A DNA stretch of 64,000 nt from Sphingomonas sp. OK281 (lineage in GTDB: Bacteria; Pseudomonadota; Alphaproteobacteria; Sphingomonadales; Sphingomonadaceae): the NCBI RefSeq assembly GCF_900115295.1, contig NZ_FOVZ01000002.1, forward strand, positions 558,001 to 622,000, read 5' to 3'. Positions 37,302-47,433 of the stretch are shown here, one piece after another. Every line of letters begins with the position of its first letter. Within the stretch, counting starts at the first letter, position 1. The position numbers and the translations under genes are program-made. A model generated the notes under the pieces. The model was not told the DNA's origin. It ran no database searches and saw only the letters and a list, made by a program, of their open reading frames with translations.

Positions 37302-37667
37302 ATGGCACGCGTAAAACGGGGTGTTACCACCCGCGCCAAGCACAAGCGTATTTTGGTTCAGGCGAAGGGCTATTATGGCCGTCGCAAGAACACCATCCGC
37401 ATCGCCCGTCAGGCCGTCGAGAAGGCCGGACAGTACGCTTACCGCGACCGCAAGGTAAAGAAGCGCACCTTCCGTGGCCTCTGGATCCAGCGCATCAACG
37501 CCGGTGTCCGCGCCGAGGGTCTGACGTATTCGCAGTTCATGCACGGCGTGAAGCTGGCAGGGATCGAACTCGACCGGAAGGTCCTGGCCGACATCGCCAT
37601 GCACGAGGGCGCTGCATTCAGCGCCATCGTCGCCCAGGTGAAGGCGGCTCTCCCCCAGGCCGCGTAA
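37302..37667 (+). CDS. rplT: 50S ribosomal protein L20
   Basis: This 121-residue protein begins [18 protein letters not shown], has [20 protein letters not shown] and ends [11 protein letters not shown], all typical of L20. It nucleates 23S rRNA folding and in many bacteria represses its own operon. It shares an operon with rpmI. A terminator hairpin follows at 37691, so pheS may use its own promoter. Confidence 0.97.
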   Translation: MARVKRGVTTRAKHKRILVQAKGYYGRRKNTIRIARQAVEKAGQYAYRDRKVKKRTFRGLWIQRINAGVRAEGLTYSQFMHGVKLAGIELDRKVLADIAMHEGAAFSAIVAQVKAALPQAA

Positions 37668-37690
37668 TTCGCGACTGAGGTGAGTTTCGG

Positions 37691-37730
37691 AAGGGCGTCG
37701 GTGGGAGACCACCGGCGCCCTTTCTGTGTT
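37691..37730 (+). terminator. Rho-independent terminator after rplT
   Basis: Arms AAGGGCGTCGGTGG and CCACCGGCGCCCTT with a GAGA loop, followed by TCTGTGTTT. It ends the rpmI-rplT transcript. Confidence 0.85.
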
Positions 37731-37751
37731 TGGGGGTTCGAGCTTTGAAGA

Positions 37752-37849
37752 CCGTCATTCCCGCGCAGGCGGGAACCCATAAACTACGAACCGTTGTGAT
37801 TACCCAAAACGTCAGCCAGTATGGGTTCCCGCCTCCGCGGGAATGACGG
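37752..37849. repeat. Palindromic doublet, family C (GTCATTCCCGCG subtype), left of GIY-YIG gene
   Basis: Left arm CCGTCATTCCCGCGCAGGCG then GGGAACCCA, right arm TGGGTTCCCGCC then CGGGAATGACGG, around a unique spacer; about 98 bp. It matches the copy at 38163 on the other side of the GIY-YIG gene. Confidence 0.92.
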
Positions 37850-37863
37850 CAAGGGGATAGCGG

Positions 37864-38193
37864 ATGGATTGGCAGCCCTGCGTCTACATCCTCGCCAGCG
37901 GTCGGCACGGCACGCTCTATATCGGCGTCACCTCGAACTTACTCGGCCGTATCCACCAGCACCGCGAAGGCTTGATCAAGGGCTTCACCTCCCGCTACGG
38001 CATCCATCGGCTGGTGCACTACGAAATCGCCGATACGATGGAAGCAGCGATCAAGCGTGAAAAGCAGCTAAAGAAGTGGAACCGCGACTGGAAGCTGCGG
38101 CTGATCGAAGAGGGCAATCTCGATTGGGACGATCTGGCGATAGGGTTGGGCTTCCCGCCTTTCCGTCATTCCCGCGAAGGCGGGAAACCATAA
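37864..38193 (+). CDS. Small GIY-YIG nuclease between repeats
   Basis: The 109-residue protein is a single GIY-YIG domain: VYILASG-LYIGVTSN (the GIY and YIG strands), the catalytic Arg in LGRIHQHREG, and the metal Glu region MEAAIKREKQLKKW. Such single-domain proteins are related to UvrC and homing endonucleases; the substrate is unknown. The last nine residues before the stop, HSREGGKP, and the TAA itself are encoded by the flanking repeat at 38163. The gene splits the usual rplT-pheS order. ATG 37864 is 14 bases after the left repeat. See findings for the repeat link. Confidence 0.85.
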   Translation: MDWQPCVYILASGRHGTLYIGVTSNLLGRIHQHREGLIKGFTSRYGIHRLVHYEIADTMEAAIKREKQLKKWNRDWKLRLIEEGNLDWDDLAIGLGFPPFRHSREGGKP

Positions 38194-38260
38194 CCGCTAC
38201 GGTTATGACGATCGAACCGGTAGCGCATATGGATCCCCGCCTTCGCGGGAATGACAAGTA
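38163..38260. repeat. Palindromic doublet, family C (GTCATTCCCGCG subtype), right of GIY-YIG gene
   Basis: Left arm CCGTCATTCCCGCGAAGGCG then GGAAACCA, right arm GGATCCCCGCCTTCGCGGGA then ATGAC. The left arm overlaps the 3' end of the GIY-YIG gene. Its spacer differs from that of the copy at 37752. Confidence 0.92.
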
Positions 38261-38297
38261 GAGCGATAGAGACGCGCGAAGTTAGGATGGCGAAACA

Positions 38298-39413
38298 GTG
38301 ATCGAAGACCTGAACCAGATGCGCGACCACATGCTGACGGCGATCGCCGCCGCATCCGGGCTCGACGCGCTCGACGCGTGCCGGGTCGAGGCGCTCGGCA
38401 AGCAGGGCACGATCACCGCGCTGCTCAAGACGCTCGGCAAGATGACGCCGGAGGAGCGCCTCGTGCAGGGCCCGCTGATCCAGGGCCTCCGCGAAGCCGT
38501 CGCCAACGGCATCGCCGAGCGCAAGGCAACGCTCGAACGCGCCGCGCTCGACGCGCGTCTCGCCAGCGAGACGCTCGACATGACGCTCCCCGCCGACGCC
38601 ACGCCCGCCGGCACGATCCACCCCGTGTCGCAGGTCATGGACGAACTCGCAGAGATCTTCGCAGACCTTGGCTTCGCGGTCGCGACCGGTCCCGAGATCG
38701 AGACCGACTGGCATAATTTCACCGCGCTCAACATCCCCGAGACGCACCCCGCGCGCGCGATGCACGACACCTTTTATCTCCAGCAGGGGATCGACGCGAA
38801 GGCCGCCGGCACCGCCGACGAGAAGACGACCTTCTCGCTCCTCCGCACGCACACGTCCCCGGTCCAGATCCGCACGATGTTGAGCCAGAAACCCCCGATC
38901 CGCATCATCGCCCCCGGCCGCACCTACCGTTCGGATTCCGACGCCACGCACACGCCGATGTTCCACCAGGTCGAGGGCCTCGTGATCGACAAGGGCATCA
39001 CGCTCGGCCACCTGAAGTGGACGCTCGAGACGTTCGTGAAGGCGTTCTTCGAGCGCGACGATATCGTGCTCCGCCTGCGCCCCAGCTACTTCCCGTTCAC
39101 CGAACCCTCGGTCGAGATCGACGTCGGCTACACGCTGGTCAAGGGCAAGCGCGTCGTCGGCGGCGCCGAGCCCGATGGCTGGCTCGAAATCCTCGGCTCC
39201 GGCATGGTCCACCGCAAGGTGATCGAGGCCTGCGGGCTCGACCCCGACGAATGGCAGGGCTTCGCGTTCGGCTGCGGCATCGACCGGCTGGCCATGCTGA
39301 AATACGGCATGGACGACCTACGCCCGTTCTTCGACGGCGATATCCGCTGGCTCAAGCATTACGGCTTTTCGAGCCTCGACGTCCCCACCTTGTCCGGCGG
39401 AGTCGGCGCATGA
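38298..39413 (+). CDS. pheS: Phenylalanine-tRNA ligase alpha subunit
   Basis: The 371-residue alpha subunit has the N-terminal coiled-coil region (about 1-90) and the class II catalytic domain with [17 protein letters not shown] (motif 1), [32 protein letters not shown] (motif 2) and [17 protein letters not shown] (motif 3). It pairs with PheT to charge tRNA-Phe. The GTG start at 38298 is preceded by AGGATGG; it gives [13 protein letters not shown]. The stop overlaps the pheT start. Confidence 0.97.
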   Translation: MIEDLNQMRDHMLTAIAAASGLDALDACRVEALGKQGTITALLKTLGKMTPEERLVQGPLIQGLREAVANGIAERKATLERAALDARLASETLDMTLPADATPAGTIHPVSQVMDELAEIFADLGFAVATGPEIETDWHNFTALNIPETHPARAMHDTFYLQQGIDAKAAGTADEKTTFSLLRTHTSPVQIRTMLSQKPPIRIIAPGRTYRSDSDATHTPMFHQVEGLVIDKGITLGHLKWTLETFVKAFFERDDIVLRLRPSYFPFTEPSVEIDVGYTLVKGKRVVGGAEPDGWLEILGSGMVHRKVIEACGLDPDEWQGFAFGCGIDRLAMLKYGMDDLRPFFDGDIRWLKHYGFSSLDVPTLSGGVGA

Positions 39414-41908
39414 AGTTCACCCTCAGCTGGCTCAAGCAGCATCTCGAAACCACCGCCACGCTCGACCAGATCGTCGAGGCGCTGACCCGCATCGGCCTGG
39501 AAGTCGAAGGCGTCGAGAACCCCGGCGAGAAGCTCGCCGCGTTCAAGATCGCCAAGGTGCTTAGCGCCGAACGCCATCCGCAAGCCGACAAGCTCCAGAT
39601 CCTGTCGGTCGACGCCGGTAACGGTCCGCTCCAGGTCGTCTGCGGCGCCCCCAACGCGCGCGCCGGCCTGGTCGGCGTGTTCGGCGCACCCGGTGCGTAC
39701 GTCCCCGGCCTCGACGTGACGCTCAAGCTCGCGAGCATCCGCGGCGTCGAATCCCACGGCATGATGTGCTCGACGCGCGAACTCGAACTCGGCGAAGATC
39801 ACGACGGCATCATCGAACTGCCGGCGGACGCGCCGATCGGCACCGCGTATCCCGACTATGCCGGCCTGACCGACCCAGTCATCGACGTCGCGATCACCCC
39901 CAATCGCCAGGACTGCATGGGCGTCCGCGGCATCGCGCGCGACCTCGCCGCCGCCGGCCTCGGCACGCTCACGCCACTGACCATCCCCACCCCCTCCGTC
40001 ATCCCGGCGGACGCCGGGACCCAAGGTGCGGCAGGGGCAAACGGCGAACTCGATCCCCGCCGTCGCGGCAATGACGGAGCAAGGACTGGGGACGGACCCG
40101 ATGTCGCGACGCTAGACCCCGAAGGCTGCCCCGCCCTCTTCGCGCAGACCGTCACCGGCGTAACCAACGGCGAATCCCCCGCGTGGATGCGCCGCAGCCT
40201 CATCGCGATCGGCCAGAAGCCGATCTCCGCGCTCGTCGACATCACCAACTATTTGATGATCGACCTCGGCCGCCCGTTGCACGTCTACGACCGCGCCAAA
40301 CTTTCCGGCGGCCTCGTCGCGCGGAAGGCCAAGGACGGCGAACAGGTCGTAGCCCTCAACGGCAAGACCTACACGCTCGACGCGACCATGACCGTCATCG
40401 CCGACGACGCGGCCGTGCACGACATCGGCGGGATCATGGGCGGCGAGCATTCGGGCGTCTCGGCGGACACCACCGACGTGCTGATCGAATGCGCGTATTT
40501 CGATCCCGACCACATCGCCCGCACCGGGCAGAAGCTCACGCTCACCTCCGACGCGCGCAGCCGCTTCGAACGCGGCGTCGATCCGGCGTTCCTCGAAGAC
40601 GGCCTGGCCATCGCCACTGCGCTCGTCCTCCACATCTGCGGTGGTACGGCCAGCGACGTCACCCGCTCGGGCGAACCCCCGCTCGAACCGCGCGTGATCC
40701 ACTACGATCCACGCTTGAGTGCAGACCTCGGCGGCCTCCACGTCGCCCCCGAACGGCAGGCGCGGACCTTGTTGTCGCTCGGCTTCACGATCGGCGCGAT
40801 CCAGTCGGCCGACGCGTTCAGCGATGCGCTGTTCTCGACGATCGAGGGCAAATGGCCGGTCACGGTCCCAAGCTGGCGCCGCGATGTCGACGGCCCCGCC
40901 GACCTCGTCGAGGAGGTCGTCCGTATCGAGGGCATCGATAACATCCACTCGACGCCGCTCCCCCGTATGCCCGGCGTCGCCAAGCCGACCGCCACGCCCG
41001 AGCAGAAGCTCGAACGTAGGGCGCGTCGTGCGGCGGCGGCCCGAGGGCTCGACGAGGCGGTAACGTGGAGCTTCCTCTCCGAAGCCGAAGCAGCCCCCTT
41101 CGGCGGCGGCGCCTGGACGCTCGCCAATCCGATCAGCGAAGACCTGAAGGTCATGCGCCCGTCGCTGCTCCCCGGCCTGCTTGCAGCGACCGGCCGCAAC
41201 CTCAAGCGTGGCCAGCAGAGCGTCCGCCTGTTCGAGATCGGCCGCCGCTACCTGGCCGAAGCCGAGCGCGCGACGCTAGGCGTAGTCCTCGCCGGCGACC
41301 GCCGCCCCCGCGGCTGGCGCGATGGGAAAGCGGCGGCCTTCGACGCGTATGACGCGAAGGCCGAAGCGCTGGCGCTTCTCGCGGCCTCGGGCGCGCCGGT
41401 CGATAACCTGCAAGTGATGGGGGAGGCCGGCGACGCATGGCACCCCGGCCAGTCCGGTACGCTTCGCCTCGGGCCGAAGACAGTGCTGGCGAGCTTCGGC
41501 ATGCTCCATCCGACGGTGCTGAAGGCGTTCGACCTCGACGGCGCGGTTGCCGCGGTAGAAGTCTACCTCGACGCCATCCCGCCCAAGCGAGCGTCTGGCT
41601 TCGCGCGTCCGGCCTACACGCCGCCGGCGCTGCAAGCCGTTCGCCGAGACTTCGCGTTCCTCGTGCCGGCGGCGCTCGCCACCGACACGCTGGTTCGCGC
41701 GGTCAAGGGCGCCGACAAGGTCGCGATCGTCTCGGCCCGCGTGTTCGACGTGTTCACTGGGGCAGGGGTGGAGGATGGCCACAAGTCGGTCGCTGTCGAG
41801 ATCGTCCTGCAACCGACCGCCAAAAGCTTCACCGACGAAGAGATCAAGGCGATCGCCGACAAGGTGGTCGCCGCGGCAGCAAAGCAAGGCGCGAGCCTGC
41901 GCGTCTGA
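39410..41908 (+). CDS. pheT: Phenylalanine-tRNA ligase beta subunit, with an in-frame repeat insert
   Basis: This 832-residue subunit has an EMAP/OB tRNA-binding domain (about 40-150), the B3/4 editing domain (about 220-380), the B5 domain (about 400-480), the core and a C-terminal ferredoxin-fold anticodon-binding domain ([10 protein letters not shown] to the end). Residues 196-223 ([10 protein letters not shown] ... RRRGNDG) are encoded by a palindromic repeat at 39995-40078 and fall between the OB and B3/4 domains. The ATG overlaps the pheS stop by 4 bases. Confidence 0.96.
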   Translation: MKFTLSWLKQHLETTATLDQIVEALTRIGLEVEGVENPGEKLAAFKIAKVLSAERHPQADKLQILSVDAGNGPLQVVCGAPNARAGLVGVFGAPGAYVPGLDVTLKLASIRGVESHGMMCSTRELELGEDHDGIIELPADAPIGTAYPDYAGLTDPVIDVAITPNRQDCMGVRGIARDLAAAGLGTLTPLTIPTPSVIPADAGTQGAAGANGELDPRRRGNDGARTGDGPDVATLDPEGCPALFAQTVTGVTNGESPAWMRRSLIAIGQKPISALVDITNYLMIDLGRPLHVYDRAKLSGGLVARKAKDGEQVVALNGKTYTLDATMTVIADDAAVHDIGGIMGGEHSGVSADTTDVLIECAYFDPDHIARTGQKLTLTSDARSRFERGVDPAFLEDGLAIATALVLHICGGTASDVTRSGEPPLEPRVIHYDPRLSADLGGLHVAPERQARTLLSLGFTIGAIQSADAFSDALFSTIEGKWPVTVPSWRRDVDGPADLVEEVVRIEGIDNIHSTPLPRMPGVAKPTATPEQKLERRARRAAAARGLDEAVTWSFLSEAEAAPFGGGAWTLANPISEDLKVMRPSLLPGLLAATGRNLKRGQQSVRLFEIGRRYLAEAERATLGVVLAGDRRPRGWRDGKAAAFDAYDAKAEALALLAASGAPVDNLQVMGEAGDAWHPGQSGTLRLGPKTVLASFGMLHPTVLKAFDLDGAVAAVEVYLDAIPPKRASGFARPAYTPPALQAVRRDFAFLVPAALATDTLVRAVKGADKVAIVSARVFDVFTGAGVEDGHKSVAVEIVLQPTAKSFTDEEIKAIADKVVAAAAKQGASLRV
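39995..40078. repeat. Palindromic doublet inside pheT, in frame
   Basis: Arms TCCGTCATCCCGGCGGACGC and GCCGTCGCGGCAATGACGGA are inverted and match the copies at 37752 and 38163. It is 84 bases (28 codons) with no stop in the pheT frame, so pheT stays open. Confidence 0.9.
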
Positions 41909-41910
41909 GC

Positions 41911-42007
41911 GTGCCCTCACCCTTCCCACGGCCAAGCAGCCGCGGGCCCCTTCCCTCTCCCCCGAGGGGAGAGGGAGAGACGCCAAAGGCGGCGAGGGTG
42001 AGGGCAC
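41911..42007. repeat. Palindromic repeat, family E, copy 2
   Basis: GTGCCCTCACCCTTCC at the left and GGGTGAGGGCAC at the right, with internal CTCTCCC/GGGAGAG arms. It starts 2 bases after the pheT stop. Confidence 0.85.
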
Positions 42008-42025
42008 GGGCCATGTACCCTAGCT

Positions 42026-42129
42026 CCACCCCGGCGAAGGCCGGGGCCCAAGTGGCAAGGCCGTCGTAACGGAGCGATGCCCGCAGTTGGCGACGTTTCC
42101 CAATTGGGCCCCGGCCTTCGCCGGGGTGG
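42026..42129. repeat. Palindromic doublet, family B, copy 4
   Basis: A 104-bp family B element (CCACCCCGGCGAAGGCCGGG ... CGCCGGGGTGGG) directly after the family E copy, before the epimerase gene. Confidence 0.92.
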
Positions 42130-42188
42130 GGTAGGGTGGGGTGAGCGTTACGCGGCCTCGCGCGTTTGAAGCTCACGGAAGGAACCTC

Positions 42189-43070
42189 ATGACCGACCTG
42201 ATCACGATCGCCAACGACCACCTCACCGCGCAGATCAACCCGCACGGGGCCGAACTCACCCACCTCCACGACGCCGATGGCCGCGAGCTGATGACCAACG
42301 CCGACCCGGCCTTCTGGACCGGTCACGCCCCGATCCTTTTCCCCGTCGTCGGGGTCGTCAACGAAGGCGTCATCCACCTCGACGGCCAGGCCTACCCGAT
42401 GCAGAAGCACGGCTTCGCCCGCCATTCGACGTTCGACGTCGTCGCGCAGTCGGAAAGCTCCGCCACCTTCCGCCTCACCGACAGCGAGGAAACCCGGAAG
42501 GCCTACCCGTTCGCGTTCGCACTCGACATCGTCTTCACGTTGGACGGCGCGACGCTGACGCTTGAGGCGCACATCCACAACCGCACCGACGCTGCAATGC
42601 CGGCAAGCTTCGGCTTCCACCCCGCCTTCGCGTGGCCACTCCCCTACGGCGAACCCCGCACAGACCACCGCATCACGTTCGACGCCGACGAACCCGGCAA
42701 GCTCAAGGCGATCAGCCCCGACGGCCAGATCGCGGTCGACGAGCGCCCCTCGCCGGTCGAGGACCGCGTCATCGCCCTGCGCGACGAGCTGTTCGCCAAG
42801 GATGCGCTGGTCTGGGACCCGATCCATTCCGACGCGGTCACCTACGGCGCCAACACCGGCCCGCAGTTGAAGATCGCCTTCCCCGACACGCCCAAGCTCG
42901 GCATCTGGACCAAGCCCGGCGCGGCCTATGTCTGCGTCGAACCCTGGCACGGCATCGCCGACACCGAGGGCTATACCGGCGACTACCGCGACAAACCCGG
43001 TGTGTTCGAGATCCCCGTCGGCGGTACGAAGCGCATCGAAATGAGCGTGACGCTGGTCCAGGAGCACTGA
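42189..43070 (+). CDS. Aldose 1-epimerase family protein
   Basis: This 293-residue beta-sandwich protein matches the galactose-mutarotase/YeaD-like family, with INPHGAELTHLHDADGRELM near the start, PILFPVVGVVNEG, KHGFARHSTFDV, the likely catalytic region SFGFHPAFAWPLPY and the final CVEPWHGIADTEGY. It interconverts sugar anomers, possibly with phosphorylated sugars as in YeaD-type members. GAAGGAACC precedes the ATG at 42189; a frame up to 42141 is less likely. A family D repeat follows the stop. Confidence 0.85.
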   Translation: MTDLITIANDHLTAQINPHGAELTHLHDADGRELMTNADPAFWTGHAPILFPVVGVVNEGVIHLDGQAYPMQKHGFARHSTFDVVAQSESSATFRLTDSEETRKAYPFAFALDIVFTLDGATLTLEAHIHNRTDAAMPASFGFHPAFAWPLPYGEPRTDHRITFDADEPGKLKAISPDGQIAVDERPSPVEDRVIALRDELFAKDALVWDPIHSDAVTYGANTGPQLKIAFPDTPKLGIWTKPGAAYVCVEPWHGIADTEGYTGDYRDKPGVFEIPVGGTKRIEMSVTLVQEH

Positions 43071-43073
43071 CGA

Positions 43074-43185
43074 ACCCCCCTCCCTGAAAGGGAGGGGCAG
43101 GGGGTGGGTCGGTTTCCGCATCACGGCACGGTTGCGACCAAAGCTGACCTACCCACCCCCAACCCCTCCCTTCCAGGGAGGGGAG
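43074..43185. repeat. Palindromic doublet, family D, copy 2
   Basis: CCCCCCTCCCTGAAAGGGAG with GGTGGGTCGG and the inverted right end CCCTCCCTTCCAGGGAGGGG. It lies between the epimerase stop and prfC. The rest of the gap to 43411 (about 226 bases) shows nothing I can call. Confidence 0.85.
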
Positions 43186-43411
43186 AGCGTTGCGTTTGGG
43201 GAGCAGAGGCGCTCCTGCCGCACAGCAACAGCACCCCGCTCCAAGCCCCCTCTGTCCTACACGCCCCGCATCTGCCAATAGCACGCGATGATCGCTGCAT
43301 GCCTCCTCCTCCCGATCCCGCCGCGTCCCGCGCGGGAAGGGGATTGCGAGCGGCACGTAGCCTGAACTTCCTTACCTTCCGAGCCCAGACTCGGCGCACC
43401 GGACCCTCGCC

Positions 43412-44980
<1,569 letters not shown>

Positions 44981-45066
44981 TCCTGCACAGTGCCGATCCC
45001 ACTATGTGGTCGGCACCTGCTATGCGCTGTCTTGTCATCGGGTGATCGGGTACTGCCTGGACGGGT

Positions 45067-45303
45067 TTACAACGTCTGGTCGGTCCGGGTCTGTACGCGT
45101 TGATGAACCCGCTCGGACATCCGCTTCGAACCCTTCCCACTCAATAGCGACTTGAACCAGCCGTCCCGCCGCGTCCGTACGTAGATGGGCTGTGAACGCC
45201 TGCCATAACGCTTCAGTCGCGTCAGTCTCCGCTGTTTTCGCCACGCCCAGATCGACAGCGTGGCGAGCAGGAGAACTGGTACTAAAACTTGGGGTGTCAT
45301 CAC
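45067..45303 (-). CDS. Possible small membrane protein, 78 aa
   Basis: The product has one N-terminal hydrophobic helix (LVPVLLLATLSIWAW) followed by a strongly basic tail (RKQRRLTRLKRYGRRSQP). I do not recognise it. ATG at 45303 and 45300 are both present but no clear ribosome site is seen. The locus lies at the edge of a lower-GC gap between prfC and the amidohydrolase, so it may be a small accessory gene or a chance frame. Confidence 0.35.
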   Translation of the reverse strand: MMTPQVLVPVLLLATLSIWAWRKQRRLTRLKRYGRRSQPIYVRTRRDGWFKSLLSGKGSKRMSERVHQRVQTRTDQTL

Positions 45304-45695
45304 TAAGCTCCGCAGTGCGGTGCCTACACTAGCATCATATCGGGTGCGAAACGTTGTTTTTCATGTTTCTGCGTAAAATGAGGCGCAAGATGTTGAATGG
45401 AAACCATTAACATCGGCTCAATCGAGCATTTTCGTGTATTTGTTGCTTGGAGAGCTTAAGTAAAAACGCGAAATACGCCTTCACGCATGATGTACGTGCG
45501 GCATCTCGCACAGTACCAACAGTCTTGAGCAAGGTTAATTCGACTTAATCATTGGAGTCGCGGATCCAGATAGAAACAGTGTTATGTCTCCGGCGTCTGC
45601 CGGAACGTCGTCGAGCAAGCCGAACAAGCACTTAGCGCGCCCTGGCCTGCTGCGAACGACTACGCCCATCCCGAAGGACTGACCGATAGGTGGCG
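45304..45695. other. Lower-GC gene-free gap
   Basis: These 392 bases are clearly poorer in GC than the rest of the window (runs such as AAACGTTGTTTTTCATG and ATGGAAACCATTAACATC). No frame longer than about 60 codons with coding character is present, and no insertion-sequence ends or tRNA were seen. It may be a remnant of acquired DNA or a promoter-rich spacer. Confidence 0.5.
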
Positions 45696-47042
45696 TCAAA
45701 ACGACGCCGCGTGCCCTACGACCCAAGTCTCCACGATCTTGTCGGCATCGGCGATCGCCTGCGATGGATCGCCGTCCACCACGAGCAGGTCCGCGCGCAT
45801 CCCCGGTGCGACGATACCGCGGTCATGGAGTGCGAGCAATTTTGCACCTTCCGCCGTGGCAACGCGCAGCGCCTGCATCGGCGTCAGTCCCGCCTCGACC
45901 ATGAGGGCGAGTTCACGGTGTTCGGCGATGCCTGGCACGCGCACCGCGCTCGCGCCGCTGTCGGTGCCGAACCCGATCTTCACGCCAGCGTCGTACAGCG
46001 TCTTCAGGTTGCGTAGGTTCATCGCCAGCGATTTCCGCGCATCGGCGGTCTTCGGATCCGCCAGAATCTTCGCGCGCCACGCCGGATCGTCGACCTGGTG
46101 GGCGAGGGCAGGCGATAGCGCCGCGCGGGCGAACGGCGTCTGCGTCCACGGTGCGCGATCGGCCCAGGCGAACGTCGCCTCGTCGAGCTGCAGCGTCGGA
46201 ATATACCAGATGCCCTTCGCCTTCAGCGTCGCGGTAAACGCGGGAGTCACCGCCATGTCGCGGATACCGTGCGCGATGATGTCCGCACCCGCCGCGACGA
46301 TCGCCTCCGCATCCGCGAGATCGTGGATATGCGCGGCGACCCGCAGCCCGCGCGCGTGAGCCTCGGCGATCACCGCACGGTAGATGGCCGGGCTCATCTT
46401 GGCGGGCACGCTGCCGCCGAAATCGTCCAGCCACAGCTTGACGAGATCGGTCTTCTCGGCGGCCATCATCGCCACGGCCTTGCGCGCCTCGTCAGGCGTC
46501 GAAGGCCGGAACAGCTGGTCGGGCCCGATCTTGAGCATCGCCTGCGGTGGCGCACCATTGGGGACGCCGATCCCCTGCATCACGCCGAACAAGTCGGCCC
46601 CGTCGATCCGTCCGGCATGCGCGTCGGCGCGTATCCCGACGAACGCCGGACCGTTGTTGCCCAGTGCCGTCACCGTCGTCACGCCGTAGCGGCGATACTG
46701 GGCGAGCTGTGCGACGATATTGGCGCGCGTGTAGTTCCTTGCGCCCGTGTCCGTGCCGCTCACCTGTCCGACATGGCTGTGGTCCGAGACGAGGCCGGGC
46801 ATCACGGTGCGCCCCCGATAGTCGCGCCGTTCTGCACCGGCCGGCACCGCGACCTTCCCGGCCGCGACGATCCGCCCGTTCGCGATCACGATGGTCGCAT
46901 CGTCCACCGGTGCGCCGCCGCGGCCGTCGATCAACCGGGCACCGGTCAGCGCAACCGTCTGCGCGGTGGCGGACCCTACGGAGAGCGCCGATGCCGCGAC
47001 GACGATGGTGCAGAGACGAGCGGAGATTTCGGTTCGACGCAT
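45696..47042 (-). CDS. Exported amidohydrolase family protein
   Basis: This 448-residue metal-dependent hydrolase has a signal peptide (residues 1-27), an N-terminal beta subdomain (GARLIDGRGGAPVDDATIVI), the metal motif SDHSHVG, the mid HIHDLAD histidines and FGTDSGA with the catalytic Asp. It resembles the imidazolonepropionase/prolidase-like exported amidohydrolases common in sphingomonads, which act on peptides or cyclic amides. The substrate is unknown. AAGGACAC precedes the ATG at 47042. It is upstream of, and may be unrelated to, the iron module that follows. Confidence 0.88.
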   Translation of the reverse strand: MRRTEISARLCTIVVAASALSVGSATAQTVALTGARLIDGRGGAPVDDATIVIANGRIVAAGKVAVPAGAERRDYRGRTVMPGLVSDHSHVGQVSGTDTGARNYTRANIVAQLAQYRRYGVTTVTALGNNGPAFVGIRADAHAGRIDGADLFGVMQGIGVPNGAPPQAMLKIGPDQLFRPSTPDEARKAVAMMAAEKTDLVKLWLDDFGGSVPAKMSPAIYRAVIAEAHARGLRVAAHIHDLADAEAIVAAGADIIAHGIRDMAVTPAFTATLKAKGIWYIPTLQLDEATFAWADRAPWTQTPFARAALSPALAHQVDDPAWRAKILADPKTADARKSLAMNLRNLKTLYDAGVKIGFGTDSGASAVRVPGIAEHRELALMVEAGLTPMQALRVATAEGAKLLALHDRGIVAPGMRADLLVVDGDPSQAIADADKIVETWVVGHAASF

Positions 47043-47127
47043 GCTAGTGTCCTTCCCGGGAGGATGCGCCGACAGGACGCCACCTCCCCGAAACGTCACC
47101 GGATCACGCCCGTTCCGCGCCGTGTCG

Positions 47128-47433
47128 TCAGCGCCGCGCGCGTACGGCCTTCAGTGCGATCCGCACCGGCTGCATCGTCTCGACCGGCTTGAACGATAGG
47201 AGCATCACGAGCGTGACCCCGGCAATCGACGCTGCGCCGAGGAACCGCACGAACCGCTCCCCGGTCAGCGGCGCGCCACAGTGGAACAGCGCCACCGCGA
47301 GCACGAGCGCCGCGACGAGGCGCAGTGCGCGGATCGCGGAGGGGGTGACGATCCCGAGGTCCCGCCGGTACTTGAATGCGGTCGCCGCGAGCAGCAGCCA
47401 GCCGAAGAAGCACAACATCGTGGCCTCAAGCAT
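47128..47433 (-). CDS. DUF3325 family membrane protein
   Basis: This 101-residue protein has three hydrophobic segments (MLCFFGWLLLAATAF, RLVAALVLAVALFHC and AASIAGVTLVMLLSF) and fits DUF3325, small membrane proteins that accompany PepSY and DUF3649 genes in siderophore-uptake loci. Function is unknown. Its start overlaps the end of the PepSY gene by 8 bases, so it is co-translated. Confidence 0.82.
   Translation of the reverse strand: MLEATMLCFFGWLLLAATAFKYRRDLGIVTPSAIRALRLVAALVLAVALFHCGAPLTGERFVRFLGAASIAGVTLVMLLSFKPVETMQPVRIALKAVRARR

Noticed and set aside
45304..45695. A tRNA or insertion sequence in the AT-rich gap
   Set aside because: No cloverleaf arms, TPsiC-like box, inverted ends or transposase frame were found.
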